DNA of 64,000 nucleotides. Source: Promethearchaeota archaeon (GTDB taxonomy: Archaea > Asgardarchaeota > Lokiarchaeia > Sigynarchaeales > SOKP01). The notes beneath the pieces are model-generated. The model was not told where the DNA came from, made no database searches, and saw only the letters and a list, made by a program, of their open reading frames with translations. Below, one piece after another: positions 1 to 8,741 of this stretch. Both the position numbers and the translations under genes were made by a program. Where the stretch lies: contig JAGXOB010000004.1 of assembly GCA_019894735.1 (NCBI GenBank), positions 1 through 64,000 of the forward strand, read 5' to 3'. Numbering within the stretch: position 1 is the stretch's first letter; every line of letters begins with the position of its first letter.

Positions 1-513
1 TTCAACATATCCCGTTAAAATTTTTAGATCACTTTCATAATAGTACTTGTTGATAGAAATAGGACCTTCAAATTCAGCACTACTTAAATATACGAGAGAT
101 TTTGTATCTGTTGCAATGTGATTAATTGTTTTCAAGCCACTTTTAAAATTACTACCTAATATTCTTTCCAATTCCTCTTTACGGGATGGACGATGTAATC
201 CTGTGGCGATCAAAATCCGTATACTCTTTTTTTGAATCCCGTAATCTGCCAATTCTTTTAAAAGACCGTCTAATATAAGATGAGTTGGAACGGGTCTCGT
301 TGAGTCTGATGCAACTATACAAACAGATTTAATAGTTTTTCGAGTTTTTATAATTGATTCTAAAGAAAGGCCATCTACAGGATTTTTTATAGCATCTCTA
401 ATCGCATTAATTGGATTTTCAATCGCTTCTTGCTTTAAAGGGCGAATTACTGTCGTGTTCCAATTGGGATTAAGTTTTACATCAATTCCCTTTTTTCCGT
501 AATCTAAATTCAA
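1..513 (-). CDS. LarA-like nickel-dependent lactate racemase family protein (partial, N-terminal part)
   Basis: The gene runs off the left edge, and only the first 171 codons are visible. The translation carries the LarA/DUF2088 N-terminal signatures: SDSTRPVP about 85 residues in, followed by ATGLHRPSRKEEL, which matches the ATGxHRP block of the family. LarA enzymes racemise lactate or related 2-hydroxyacids with a nickel-pincer nucleotide cofactor. The C-terminal catalytic half is outside the window, so the substrate cannot be judged. No ATG lies in frame after the upstream stop. The TTG at 513 gives a family-like N-terminus (MNLDYGKKGIDV) and is my choice, but the start is uncertain. A flavoprotein gene lies about 80 bases upstream on the same strand. 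Confidence 0.75.
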   Translation of the reverse strand, partial: MNLDYGKKGIDVKLNPNWNTTVIRPLKQEAIENPINAIRDAIKNPVDGLSLESIIKTRKTIKSVCIVASDSTRPVPTHLILDGLLKELADYGIQKKSIRILIATGLHRPSRKEELERILGSNFKSGLKTINHIATDTKSLVYLSSAEFEGPISINKYYYESDLKILTGYVE

Positions 514-592
514 TAAAATCGTGTGTTGATCTATTTTCTCTTTATCTATTAAGAATATTACACCTTTTTATTCATGTCGGTTATAGTAAGAT

Positions 593-1498
593 TTACAGAG
601 TGTTAAATGTGTTAGACTTATATCCCCAACTTTTTAGAATGTGCTCCGTATCGTTGATTAAATTATCAATAAACACTTTAATTGGTAAAATTTCGTCAAT
701 ATGGCCAATCGCCATTGATGCTATAGGTGAATCTTTTAACTCGAGATGAAATATTTTTCTGTAATACTTTTCATCAAATATATCTTGATTTAAAATCTTT
801 TGTTTCCAATTCTCTGAAGCAGGACTCTCTAAAGTAGCTACAATTGAGCTCCCTAAGCACACGGCATCTGCACCCATAGCTAGTGCTCCAAGAAAACCTC
901 TAGCATCCCCTATACCTCCCGCAGCAATTATAGGAACATTAAGCAATCTTCGTGCCATCGTAATATTTACGAGTGTGGTATTTTGAATGGGATTCTTAAA
1001 TCCAGTTCCTTCAAGGCCAACAAGAGTAATAGCATCAGCTCCCATCTTTTGAGCCGCCAAAGCGTGCTTAATGGTAACACATTTGTGGAACCAATAACAA
1101 CCTGCATCTTTAATTTTACTTCCTAACCTAGGGGTTTGATACGCAGAAGTAGTAAAAACTTTTACTCCCATATCAATTGCTAGATCTAAAAAATCATAAT
1201 AAGATTCTTCTATTCGTCCACTCCTTTTCTTCATGAGATACGGTGGTGTAATAGTAAAATTAACTCCAAAAGGTTTATCTGTTAATTTCATCATATTTTC
1301 TATTTCGTTTTGGAAAGCTTCAATTTTAGGATAATTAATTGCGGTAATAATACCTAATCCATCTGCGTTGGAAAAAGCACTAGCAAATTCTGCTCTCCCT
1401 ATTACTGCAAATGCGCCCATTATTAGTGGAATTTTAACTCCGGTCATTTGGGTTATTTTAGTTTTCCAAATCATAGAATTTTTAACCCTATCTTTCAA
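593..1498 (-). CDS. Nitronate monooxygenase / FabK-like flavin oxidoreductase
   Basis: This 301-residue protein is an FMN-binding TIM barrel of the 2-nitropropane dioxygenase (nitronate monooxygenase) and enoyl-ACP reductase II family. Visible signatures are the N-terminal KIPLIMGAFAVIG, the central GADAITLVGLEGTG, and the phosphate-binding end VPIIAAGGIGDARGFLGALAMGADAV, seen as two adjacent blocks (AAGGIGDARG, then ALAMGADAVCLGSS). Family length is usually 310-350, so it is slightly short. The catalytic histidine in true nitronate monooxygenases is not obvious in the middle block (LVGLEGTGF replaces the usual GxEAGGH), so the substrate is open. A second possible start lies eight codons in (MIWKTKITQMTG). 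It is upstream of and on the same strand as the LarA-like gene. Confidence 0.8.
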   Translation of the reverse strand: MKDRVKNSMIWKTKITQMTGVKIPLIMGAFAVIGRAEFASAFSNADGLGIITAINYPKIEAFQNEIENMMKLTDKPFGVNFTITPPYLMKKRSGRIEESYYDFLDLAIDMGVKVFTTSAYQTPRLGSKIKDAGCYWFHKCVTIKHALAAQKMGADAITLVGLEGTGFKNPIQNTTLVNITMARRLLNVPIIAAGGIGDARGFLGALAMGADAVCLGSSIVATLESPASENWKQKILNQDIFDEKYYRKIFHLELKDSPIASMAIGHIDEILPIKVFIDNLINDTEHILKSWGYKSNTFNTL

Positions 1499-1654
1499 TA
1501 AAAATTTAAATTGAGGATAAAAAACAAATTTTTATTTTTTTTATTTTTTTACTCTTAATACAGTAATAAAAATTTCTAAAAAAGATTTTTTAATTATCTA
1601 AAACACCAATTTAATAGAAATGTGGATAGTGAAAATAAGTAATTTGTGGTATAA

Positions 1655-2035
1655 GTGCCGAAAATAATAAAAGATTTCTGGGCTTTAACAGATAACGGAA
1701 TTGTTTTATTTTCAAAAGTATATGATCAGAAGGTGAACCCACAACTATTTGGCGCTTTAATGGGCGCATTAAACAAATTCGCTGAAGCGCTTTCTGACGG
1801 GGGTATTTCAAGTTTTGAAAAATCCGATCTTCGATATGTCATAATAAAACGAAGAAAATTTCTTTTCATTGGAAGTTCTTATACCAAAACAAAAGAGAAA
1901 AAAATTATTGATGAATTAATGCAAATCTCGGATACTTTTTTCAGAATTTACTCAAAAGAACTAGTAAATTGGAATAGCGATGTAAGTATTTTTTCCGATT
2001 TTGGTGTTTTTATCGATAAATCCTTAGAGAAATAA
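1655..2035 (+). CDS. Longin-like domain protein
   Basis: This small 126-residue protein has the look of a longin or profilin-like alpha/beta domain. It opens with WALTDNGIVLFSKVYD (beta hairpin), continues with a helix rich in LFGALMGALNKFAEAL, then a strand pair around LRYVIIKRRKFLFIGSS and a C-terminal amphipathic helix. Asgard genomes carry many stand-alone longin proteins, which in eukaryotes sit in SNAREs, adaptors and GTPase regulators. I infer a role near membranes or small GTPases, but no partner gene is adjacent. The start is a GTG at 1655. An ATG at 1620 is out of frame. It diverges from the upstream flavoprotein. Confidence 0.5.
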   Translation: MPKIIKDFWALTDNGIVLFSKVYDQKVNPQLFGALMGALNKFAEALSDGGISSFEKSDLRYVIIKRRKFLFIGSSYTKTKEKKIIDELMQISDTFFRIYSKELVNWNSDVSIFSDFGVFIDKSLEK

Positions 2036-2157
2036 TTTATTTATAATTATTATCTCGATTGTCAGTATAATGTGTTTATTATTTTAAATAACCGTAAAAA
2101 ATTTAAGAATAAATAGATATAAAAAACATGAGAAAAATTTAATTGGTCATTAATCAA

Positions 2158-2493
2158 ATGAATGATAATAATAGTAAAAATACTGAAAAAGAACCAATCG
2201 AAGCCCGAAACATTAAGGATTACGAAGACATTCTTAACAATAATAAATTACACTTATTTCCTACCACTGACTACAATAACCGCATAAAAAGTTTAGCCAT
2301 TCCTCGATTTCTTGGTTCCTACCACATGAAAGAAGAAACAAATCCAAAGTACAAAACGGTTAACACCCTAATGAAAGGAGACCTCGAAGTAAGATATTCA
2401 AAAGCTCTAAGAAGCACACTAATCAACCCCGTAACGATTGCTTTGATAATAATAGCATTAGTATTCAATGTCTTGTGGTTCTTTTTTCTCTAA
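2158..2493 (+). CDS. Tail-anchored small membrane protein, unknown function
   Basis: This 111-residue protein has a polar, asparagine- and charge-rich N-terminus (MNDNNSKNTEKEP) and one hydrophobic segment at the very C-terminus (TIALIIIALVFNVLWFFFL). That is the layout of a tail-anchored protein with its bulk in the cytoplasm. I do not recognise a family. The ATG at 2158 is preferred. A TTG at 2143 would add five residues. Its neighbours are a longin-like protein before it and the flavoprotein operon after it, neither clearly linked. Confidence 0.6.
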   Translation: MNDNNSKNTEKEPIEARNIKDYEDILNNNKLHLFPTTDYNNRIKSLAIPRFLGSYHMKEETNPKYKTVNTLMKGDLEVRYSKALRSTLINPVTIALIIIALVFNVLWFFFL

Positions 2494-2650
2494 TTCTAAA
2501 TTTAAATAAATATAATATAAGCATTTTTCTTCATATTAAACGACACTGTCAATTAGAAAGTATATATGTTCTAAATAAATTTTAAAGAAATAAGATGTTT
2601 TACTACTTAAGCTAATTAATTTACTCTTTAAAATACAAGAGGTAATTCTA

Positions 2651-4120
2651 TTGATCTACGATGTTATTATTATAGGCGGTGGTGTTACTGGTTGTTGCAT
2701 TGCTCGAACTTTATCGAAATTTGATCTCAATATTGCTTTATTAGAAAAAGAAGCTGATATTGCATCAGGGACTACTAAAGCTAATTCGGGCGTAGTGCAC
2801 GCAGGTTTTGGGGCACCAAGAGAATATTTAAAACGTGATATGTGCATTAAAGGGAATAAGCTGTATACTCAAGCTTTTGAAGAACTTAATTTTTCCTTTC
2901 AAAGAATTGGTTCTTTTGTGGTTGCGTTGGAAGATAATCAAATAAAGAAACTTGAAGAGCAGAGAAGACAAGGAGCCCAAGATGGAGTTCCGGGCTTGGA
3001 AGTAATCTTAGACAAGAAAAAAATTAAGTATATGGAACCAAATCTTACCGACGAAGTCGTTGGCGTTCTACACGCACCCACGGCAGGAATAGTTAGTCCT
3101 TATGGGATGACTTATGCACTCGCTGAGAACGCTGCAATGAATGGAGTAAAATTCTTCCGAAATCAAAGAGTAAGGAGAATTAAACGTCAAAACTATACCT
3201 TTACCATCAAAACAGAGGAGAAAGAATTTAAAGCCAGTAATGTTATTAATGCCGCTGGGGTATACGGAGCGAAGATTTCAAAAATGGTTGGCTTGGATTA
3301 TTTCAACATAATGCCAAGAAAGGGAGAATACATACTTTTTGACAGAAACGCGATGCATCTAAATAAAATTTTATTTCCCATACCAACTAAAGTTTCTAAA
3401 GGTATTTTGGTTTGCCCAACCGTAAGTGGAAATACGTTTGTTGGACCAAACGCTCAAAATATAGATGATAAAAAAGATATAGCAACCACTGAAGCAGGAT
3501 TGAAGGAAATCATAGAAGGAGGGAAAAAACTAGTTCCTAATTTACCTGTAAGAGCATCTATTAGGAACTTTGCGGGATTGAGAGCAGTCCCGGATACATA
3601 TGATTTTATCATTGATAATACTGATGTTTACGGGTTTATTAATGTTGTTGGTATTTTATCCCCCGGTTTAACTTCGTGTTATGCAATTGCTGAGCGTGTT
3701 GTTGAGTTCTTAGAATTGTTGGGCGTCACTACAGATGTTAGAGAAGATTACAATCCAATTCGTCCAAAACCGGAAAAGTTCAAAAATTTTTCTAAAAAAG
3801 AATTAGATATAAAAATAAAGGAAGATCCGGCTTGGGGAAGAATTATTTGTAGATGTGAGACGATTCCAGAAAAAGAAATTCTGAATGCCATTCATTCTCC
3901 CGTCGGAGCAACCACATTGGATGGAATTAAATTTAGGTGTAGACCTGGTATGGGTAGATGCCAAGGTGGATTTTGTAGACCGAGATTAATTGAAATCCTC
4001 TCACGGGAATTGAACATACCCTATGAAGAAGTAGTTAAAATGGGAGAAGATACTAATTTTCTTGTCGCTAAAACGAAGGATGTTATTCTTCATAAAATAG
4101 GAGGAGGCATTGAAGAATGA
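2651..4120 (+). CDS. FAD-dependent glycerol-3-phosphate / hydroxyacid dehydrogenase (GlpA-like) with BFD-type [2Fe-2S] domain
   Basis: This is the first gene of a three-gene flavoprotein operon. The N-terminus has the Rossmann FAD motif IIGGGVTGCCIARTL, and residues 40-60 carry TTKANSGVVHAG, typical of the DAO/GlpA superfamily. After about residue 390 comes a BFD-like [2Fe-2S] domain with cysteines in IICRCETIPEKE and the block RPGMGRCQGGFC. This fusion, with the next two genes, is the GlpA-type cluster known from Clostridia, Thermotoga and archaea, where it oxidises sn-glycerol-3-phosphate or a similar hydroxyacid. The exact substrate cannot be read from sequence. The start is a TTG at 2651 with an AGAGGT ribosome-binding site nine bases upstream. 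The stop overlaps the next start (ATGA). Confidence 0.88.
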   Translation: MIYDVIIIGGGVTGCCIARTLSKFDLNIALLEKEADIASGTTKANSGVVHAGFGAPREYLKRDMCIKGNKLYTQAFEELNFSFQRIGSFVVALEDNQIKKLEEQRRQGAQDGVPGLEVILDKKKIKYMEPNLTDEVVGVLHAPTAGIVSPYGMTYALAENAAMNGVKFFRNQRVRRIKRQNYTFTIKTEEKEFKASNVINAAGVYGAKISKMVGLDYFNIMPRKGEYILFDRNAMHLNKILFPIPTKVSKGILVCPTVSGNTFVGPNAQNIDDKKDIATTEAGLKEIIEGGKKLVPNLPVRASIRNFAGLRAVPDTYDFIIDNTDVYGFINVVGILSPGLTSCYAIAERVVEFLELLGVTTDVREDYNPIRPKPEKFKNFSKKELDIKIKEDPAWGRIICRCETIPEKEILNAIHSPVGATTLDGIKFRCRPGMGRCQGGFCRPRLIEILSRELNIPYEEVVKMGEDTNFLVAKTKDVILHKIGGGIEE

Positions 4121-5415
4121 AGAAATACAAAGCTGATGTCGTCGTTATTGGTGCGGGAGCTGGGGGGTTAGCCGCTGCTATTGAAGTCAAAAAGGCGAAA
4201 TTTGACGTACTCATTATTGAAAGGGACAAAGAATTAGGAGGAATAACGTTACAGTGCATTCACAATGGATTTGGATTAAAAGAATTTGAAGAAGAATTAA
4301 CAGGTCCTGAATACGCTCAGAGATTCATCAATCAAGTAATTGAATTAAAAATCCCTTATTTATTAGATTCTATGGTAATTGAAATTACTAAAGAAAAAAA
4401 AGTATACGCTGTCAATAACAAAGAAGGATTAATTGAAGTGGACGCAAAAGCAATTATCTTAGCTATGGGTTGCAGAGAGAAAACCAGAGGAGCGATTAAT
4501 ATACCTGGTTTCCGCCCTGCGGGCATTTATACTGCAGGACAAGCTCAAAGGTTCGTTAATATTGAAGGTTATTTACCAGGTAATACGTACGTAATCTTAG
4601 GGAGCGGAGATATCGGAATGATAATGGCTCGAAGATTAACTTGGGAGGGTTGTAAGGTTAAAGCAGTGGTAGAAATACAGCCATATGTAAGTGGTTTGCT
4701 CCGAAATCAAGTTCAATGTTTAGAAGACTACGATATACCTTTAATTACAAGCTATACAGTGACGAAAATTCATGGTAGAGAAAGAGTACAAGGAGTAACA
4801 ATCTCAAAGGTTGATAGAACCTTTGATAGAATAATAGGTTCAGACAAATTCATCGAATGTGACACCCTATTATTGTCTGTTGGTTTAATTCCTGAAAATG
4901 AATTATCCTTCCAAGCAGGAGCTGAATTATCTAAAAATGGTGGTCCGATAGTGGATGAAAATTTAGAAACTACGATAGAAGGAATATTTGCGTGTGGAAA
5001 TGTATTACAAGTTCATGATTTAGTAGACATGGTAACCACTGAAGCCAAAAGAGCTGGAAGGAACGCGGTAGAATATCTCAATTCGAGATATGGTAAAGAA
5101 GTAAAGAAGAGAGAATTAATTAAATGCTATCCCGGGGAAAATGTAAATTATGTAAAGCCTGACATCATCAATAAGCAAGATTTTTCCCAAGAGATATTCT
5201 TTACGTTTAGAGTTAAGTACCCTGATAGAAGGGTTCTTGTACAATTTAAAGACGAAAAGAATAATGTAATCTATAAAAAAAAGAAGATATATGTTATTCC
5301 CAGCGAGATGGTTGAATTAAACATAAATTTAGAAGAATCAAATATTAATCCGGATTGCCAATCGATAACAATAGAAGTGATACCCCGACCAGAGGTATTA
5401 ATTGAGGAGGATTAG
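4117..5415 (+). CDS. FAD/NAD(P)-dependent oxidoreductase, partner subunit of the GlpA-like enzyme
   Basis: This 432-residue pyridine-nucleotide disulfide-reductase-fold protein has two Rossmann motifs: VVVIGAGAGGLAAAIE near the N-terminus (FAD) and YVILGSGDIGMIMARRL near residue 165 (NAD). A C-terminal FAD block reads GIFACGNVLQVHDLVD. After residue 340 an extra beta-rich tail follows. It overlaps the upstream gene by four bases (ATGA), so translation is probably coupled. In the known cluster this subunit passes electrons between the GlpA-like dehydrogenase and NAD(P) or another carrier. That role is inferred from family and context. Confidence 0.87.
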   Translation: MKKYKADVVVIGAGAGGLAAAIEVKKAKFDVLIIERDKELGGITLQCIHNGFGLKEFEEELTGPEYAQRFINQVIELKIPYLLDSMVIEITKEKKVYAVNNKEGLIEVDAKAIILAMGCREKTRGAINIPGFRPAGIYTAGQAQRFVNIEGYLPGNTYVILGSGDIGMIMARRLTWEGCKVKAVVEIQPYVSGLLRNQVQCLEDYDIPLITSYTVTKIHGRERVQGVTISKVDRTFDRIIGSDKFIECDTLLLSVGLIPENELSFQAGAELSKNGGPIVDENLETTIEGIFACGNVLQVHDLVDMVTTEAKRAGRNAVEYLNSRYGKEVKKRELIKCYPGENVNYVKPDIINKQDFSQEIFFTFRVKYPDRRVLVQFKDEKNNVIYKKKKIYVIPSEMVELNINLEESNINPDCQSITIEVIPRPEVLIEED

Positions 5416-5436
5416 GCATTAAAGGAGGATATAAAA

Positions 5437-5817
5437 ATGAGCGAAAGTAGTGCAAGCGTTGTAAAAGTTATAAGGTGTATTGTATGTCCTACTGGCTGCC
5501 AGATACAAGCCATTTCAAAGGGCTCAGATATTGTATTTGAAGGGTATACATGCAATAGAGGATTAGAATACGCACAACAAGAATATTTTGAACCCAAGAG
5601 AATTCTTACAACCACAATTAGAGTTGAAAATGGATTTCTTCCTTTGATCCCAGTGCGAACCAGTAAACCAATTCTCAAAGAAAAATTAAATGAAGCGTTA
5701 AACGAGATTGCAAAAACCCTAGTAAATGCACCAATAGAGATGGGGGAAATTTTAATAGAAAACATTCTCGGATTAGAAGCAAATGTAATTGCAAGCCGAA
5801 ATTTACCCAAAAAATAA
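5437..5817 (+). CDS. DUF1667 protein of the GlpA-type operon
   Basis: This small 126-residue protein has an N-terminal cysteine cluster: IRCIVCPTGCQIQA followed by GYTCNRG. These four cysteines fit an iron-sulfur or zinc site. The rest (TTTIRVENGFLPLIPVRTSKPI) is the DUF1667 signature. DUF1667 genes nearly always follow the two flavoprotein genes seen here, so it is taken to be the third subunit or an electron-transfer module. A strong ribosome-binding site (AAAGGAGG) lies eight bases before the ATG. The gene follows its neighbour by 21 bases. Confidence 0.85.
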   Translation: MSESSASVVKVIRCIVCPTGCQIQAISKGSDIVFEGYTCNRGLEYAQQEYFEPKRILTTTIRVENGFLPLIPVRTSKPILKEKLNEALNEIAKTLVNAPIEMGEILIENILGLEANVIASRNLPKK

Positions 5818-5831
5818 ATTTTTTGAGTTGC

Positions 5832-6287
5832 ATGGTGGAACTAGATCAGATCTATAGGGTGCATGAAAATTTATACATTGGAGCTTATTGGCCAAGGTTA
5901 AACTTTGAGAAGTTTAAAAAGATTGGTATAACAGCAATCGTAAACTTAATGGAAGATAGTTTTTACGATCCGACTCACTTAGGATTTAACTACCTCCATA
6001 AAGGTTTTCCAGACGATTGGTATCCACCTCATGATTATCTAAAAGCAATTTTATCCTTCATGGACCAACATATAAAAGGAGGAAAAGTTTTAGTTCACTG
6101 TGCAATGGGTATTTCTCGGAGTGGTGGCATTATTATAGCATGGATTTTAAAAGAAAATCCAAATTGGAGCTGGAACGATGCGTTAGAATATGTTAACAAA
6201 TCGAGATTAGTATTTCCTGCTGTTGAGATAAAAGAATCAATTCTTGATTATTTTGAATCCATAGAGGGAATAAGAAGAGAAATTTAA
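5832..6287 (+). CDS. Dual-specificity protein phosphatase
   Basis: This 151-residue cysteine phosphatase of the DSP fold has the P-loop HCAMGISRSGG, with nucleophile Cys90 and phosphate-binding Arg96. The general-acid loop (GFPDDWYPP) lies about 30 residues before it. The N-terminus (DQIYRVHENLYIGAYW) is the typical DSP opening. Such enzymes remove phosphate from Ser/Thr/Tyr or from phosphoinositides and RNA ends. The target here is unknown. I start at the ATG at 5832. A TTG at 5823 would add three residues. It is 15 bases after the DUF1667 gene and may be read from the same transcript. Confidence 0.85.
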   Translation: MVELDQIYRVHENLYIGAYWPRLNFEKFKKIGITAIVNLMEDSFYDPTHLGFNYLHKGFPDDWYPPHDYLKAILSFMDQHIKGGKVLVHCAMGISRSGGIIIAWILKENPNWSWNDALEYVNKSRLVFPAVEIKESILDYFESIEGIRREI

Positions 6288-6419
6288 TATTTTATTAGTT
6301 AATTTTTGTATCGAATTCATAGCTAAAAACCATTTTTATATCTATTTTCCTATAGCACAAATTTATATTAATTTTCTAAGATTATTTAACTAGTATTTAT
6401 TGTAAATAATGAACGAACT

Positions 6420-6707
6420 ATGTCTGGCCAACATAAAGATCTTAAATCCCAGAGGATCGCGATATATTTTGATTGTATTTGCGGTTGCGTTTGTTCTATT
6501 TCAGCTTTTATAGGTATTTTTTTCTACACACAGCAAGAAGGAATTTTATACCCTACTAACTTCGTAATAGGACTTTCTTTTTGGATTGTTTATTTATTAC
6601 TATCGCTATTCATAATAGGATTAGGATTATACACTTATTACCGAGAAAAAAGTTTTGACCCTGACGCAATCTCAAAAAAGAAGTTAAGAGCACCGATAGT
6701 AGGATAA
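6420..6707 (+). CDS. Two-helix membrane protein, unknown function
   Basis: This 95-residue protein has two clear transmembrane segments: one around CVCSISAFIGIFFYT (residues 18-35) and one around FWIVYLLLSLFIIGLGLYTYY (52-72). A short basic C-terminal tail follows. I recognise no family. The ATG at 6420 follows a stretch containing TTTATATTAATTTTC, which may be its promoter. Confidence 0.6.
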   Translation: MSGQHKDLKSQRIAIYFDCICGCVCSISAFIGIFFYTQQEGILYPTNFVIGLSFWIVYLLLSLFIIGLGLYTYYREKSFDPDAISKKKLRAPIVG

Positions 6708-6841
6708 TTTTCAAATGTTCTCTTTAAACACTTCCTTTAAGCTTTTTGAATTTCAATTTTTCACATAACTTTTTAAAATCTGGCTAAGATCATTTAATAA
6801 AACTATTACTTCAAGATGATAAAGAAAGAGGAGATATTAAA

Positions 6842-7177
6842 CTGCCTGAATTTGAAGAAGAAATATTAAGTCTACTAAGAAAAATTGACGAAAAACTCGA
6901 TAAACTTTTAGGTACTAACAGTTCAAAAGCAGAATCGGTGAGATCCGCAACTCAAGCGGGGGACGAATATGTTAAACCTTCTATTCTTGTTGAAAAACAA
7001 CAAGAAGAAGAAAAAGCAAAAGAAAAACCACCTATTGAAGGAAGAAGAGTCTGCCCAGCGTGTGGTGGAACATCTTTTAACACTGAAGAAGATAAATCTC
7101 AAGTGTTATTCCAACAAGCTGGGATAAAAATACACGCTAAAAAATATATCTGTAGAAATTGCGGAACGGAAGCCTGA
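6842..7177 (+). CDS. Small zinc-ribbon protein with N-terminal helix (probable CTG start)
   Basis: The C-terminus has a zinc ribbon: CPACGG and, 30 residues later, CRNCGTEA. Upstream is a charged amphipathic helix (EFEEEILSLLRKIDEKLDKLL) and a low-complexity linker. The helix-coding stretch runs in frame well before the first ATG/GTG/TTG codon (GTG at 6938). The reading frame reaches back to a CTG at 6842, which sits eight bases after a good GAGGAG ribosome-binding site. I therefore place the start at the CTG, with GTG 6938 as the conservative alternative. Function unknown. It is likely a small regulatory or adaptor protein. Confidence 0.6.
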   Translation: MPEFEEEILSLLRKIDEKLDKLLGTNSSKAESVRSATQAGDEYVKPSILVEKQQEEEKAKEKPPIEGRRVCPACGGTSFNTEEDKSQVLFQQAGIKIHAKKYICRNCGTEA

Positions 7178-7477
7178 AATTTATATCATTTTTCTTTTCT
7201 ATTTCTATTTTTATGAAAGGAACACTTTTTCTATTTTATCTCTTAAGATGAATCTCATTTTTGTATTATTTACCGTTTGGAATGTTCTAGCGCTTCAAGT
7301 GGCCCAAAAAAGGGGATAATCTATATTCTAAGTATATTCCAAGAAATCTAGAAGGAAATTTATAAAAAATCAATTTTTTGTTTACTCTTAGCACAATAAC
7401 TCCGTTCTTGTTTATTGGCAAAATGAATTAATAAAATTTAATTAAAATCATGCTTTTCCTATATTAGTGATGAATTT

Positions 7478-8116
7478 ATGGCAAACGAAGATATTATCAT
7501 CCAAATAATGCTTATTACAATCGGAATGGTAGGCTTAAGCGAACTTCTTAATAGAATCTTTGGCTTCAATATGGATGCTGCGAGAGAATTAAGAGAAAAA
7601 TCACAAAACATACAAGAACGAATGCGAACAGCGAGACTCACTGGAAACCCTCAAGAAATGCGAGAACTCCAGCAAGAATCCGTTGAATTATCTAAACTAA
7701 TGATGAAAAAACAAATACTTCCTACTTGTGTAAGATGTCTCATATTTTGGGGAATTTTTGCTTTAATTGGAGCTGTTTACGCAGCCTACTTCGAAGGTTT
7801 ACTTCCATTTCCAATCTTATTCTTTGGAACTGGCTGGTTCGCTATTTACTTCTTATTCTCAATCACATTTAGTTTAATTATATATGGTTTTAAAAGATTA
7901 TACAGAAAGTTAACTGGTAAAGAAGTTAAACGCAGTAGGGCTTCAGGAGGGATGTTAGGAGGGTTATCCCCTCAAACAGGAGATCAAGAACAGCATCTCC
8001 AGTTAACTAGGCAAATACCTAATGAATCGATGCAAGAGAGCGTTGTTGAAGACATACAAGAAGATGAAGATGAACAAGCTAAAGTTGATTCATGGAAGGA
8101 TCGTATAAAAAAATGA
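7478..8116 (+). CDS. Archaeal EMC3/Oxa1-superfamily membrane insertase (DUF106)
   Basis: This 212-residue protein has three hydrophobic segments: residues 5-22, 78-100 and 108-135. A charged coiled coil (RELREKSQNIQERMRTARL) lies between the first and second. This is the layout of archaeal DUF106 proteins, relatives of YidC/Oxa1 and of eukaryotic EMC3/TMCO1, which insert short or tail-anchored proteins into membranes. The C-terminal 60 residues are acidic, glutamine-rich and probably disordered. A TATA-like AAATTTATAAAAA lies about 110 bases upstream. A GtrA-like membrane protein follows 29 bases after it. Confidence 0.75.
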   Translation: MANEDIIIQIMLITIGMVGLSELLNRIFGFNMDAARELREKSQNIQERMRTARLTGNPQEMRELQQESVELSKLMMKKQILPTCVRCLIFWGIFALIGAVYAAYFEGLLPFPILFFGTGWFAIYFLFSITFSLIIYGFKRLYRKLTGKEVKRSRASGGMLGGLSPQTGDQEQHLQLTRQIPNESMQESVVEDIQEDEDEQAKVDSWKDRIKK

Positions 8117-8145
8117 TTTATAACTATTTCTAACTGATTAGACCT

Positions 8146-8625
8146 ATGGAAGACCAAAATAGCATTAAAAAGCAAATGGGTTTATATTTCATCTTTGCTG
8201 CTTGTATGATTGTTTTAAACTATGTTATACAAAAATTTAATGAGCTTATTATAACTCCTTATATATGCGGTACTCTAGGAAGCATCGAATTTTTTCAGAT
8301 CTTTTATTGTTCTGTAAGTTCTGTTGATATGCCTGAATTGATAGGTTCAATAGCGGCCGTTGGAATCACTTATGTTATTAAGTTCTTCTTAGATAAGTAC
8401 ATTGTTTTTAAGAAATCGAGTTTAAAGATTAAAGAAACATCACAGGAATTTTTGAAGTACTTTGGATTTGCAATTTTAACTACAATTGAAAATATCGGTA
8501 TCCAATTTCTCTTAAGGAATTTTTTGAAATCACCTTTAGAAGTAAGTGTTATAATCGCACTCTCTATCGGATACTTAACTAAATTCTTTTTAGACAAAAA
8601 GTATGTATTTACGAAAGATTACTAA
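8146..8625 (+). CDS. GtrA-like four-helix membrane protein
   Basis: This 159-residue protein has four hydrophobic segments and the repeated GtrA hallmark. AVGITYVIKFFLDKYIVFK near residues 66-85 and IGYLTKFFLDKKYVF near the C-terminus are two copies of the same motif. GtrA proteins are thought to flip polyprenyl-linked sugars or help glycosyl transfer to surface polymers. No glycosyltransferase is adjacent here, so the role is only inferred. An unusual insertion with three cysteines (residues 38-55) sits between the first two helices. Confidence 0.7.
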   Translation: MEDQNSIKKQMGLYFIFAACMIVLNYVIQKFNELIITPYICGTLGSIEFFQIFYCSVSSVDMPELIGSIAAVGITYVIKFFLDKYIVFKKSSLKIKETSQEFLKYFGFAILTTIENIGIQFLLRNFLKSPLEVSVIIALSIGYLTKFFLDKKYVFTKDY

Positions 8626-8741
8626 TAAGATTGAAAACTAATTCTTTTTTTTTATGTAGGAGTTCATTAAAAAACCAATGTCTAAACCGCGTATAAAGTA
8701 GTTTAGATTAAAATAAATACTATTGTTGATTTTATAATATT

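Noticed and set aside
1611..1811. Minus-strand frame over the longin-like gene
   Set aside because: The plus-strand frame has the better protein pattern and codon use. The minus frame has no recognisable domain.
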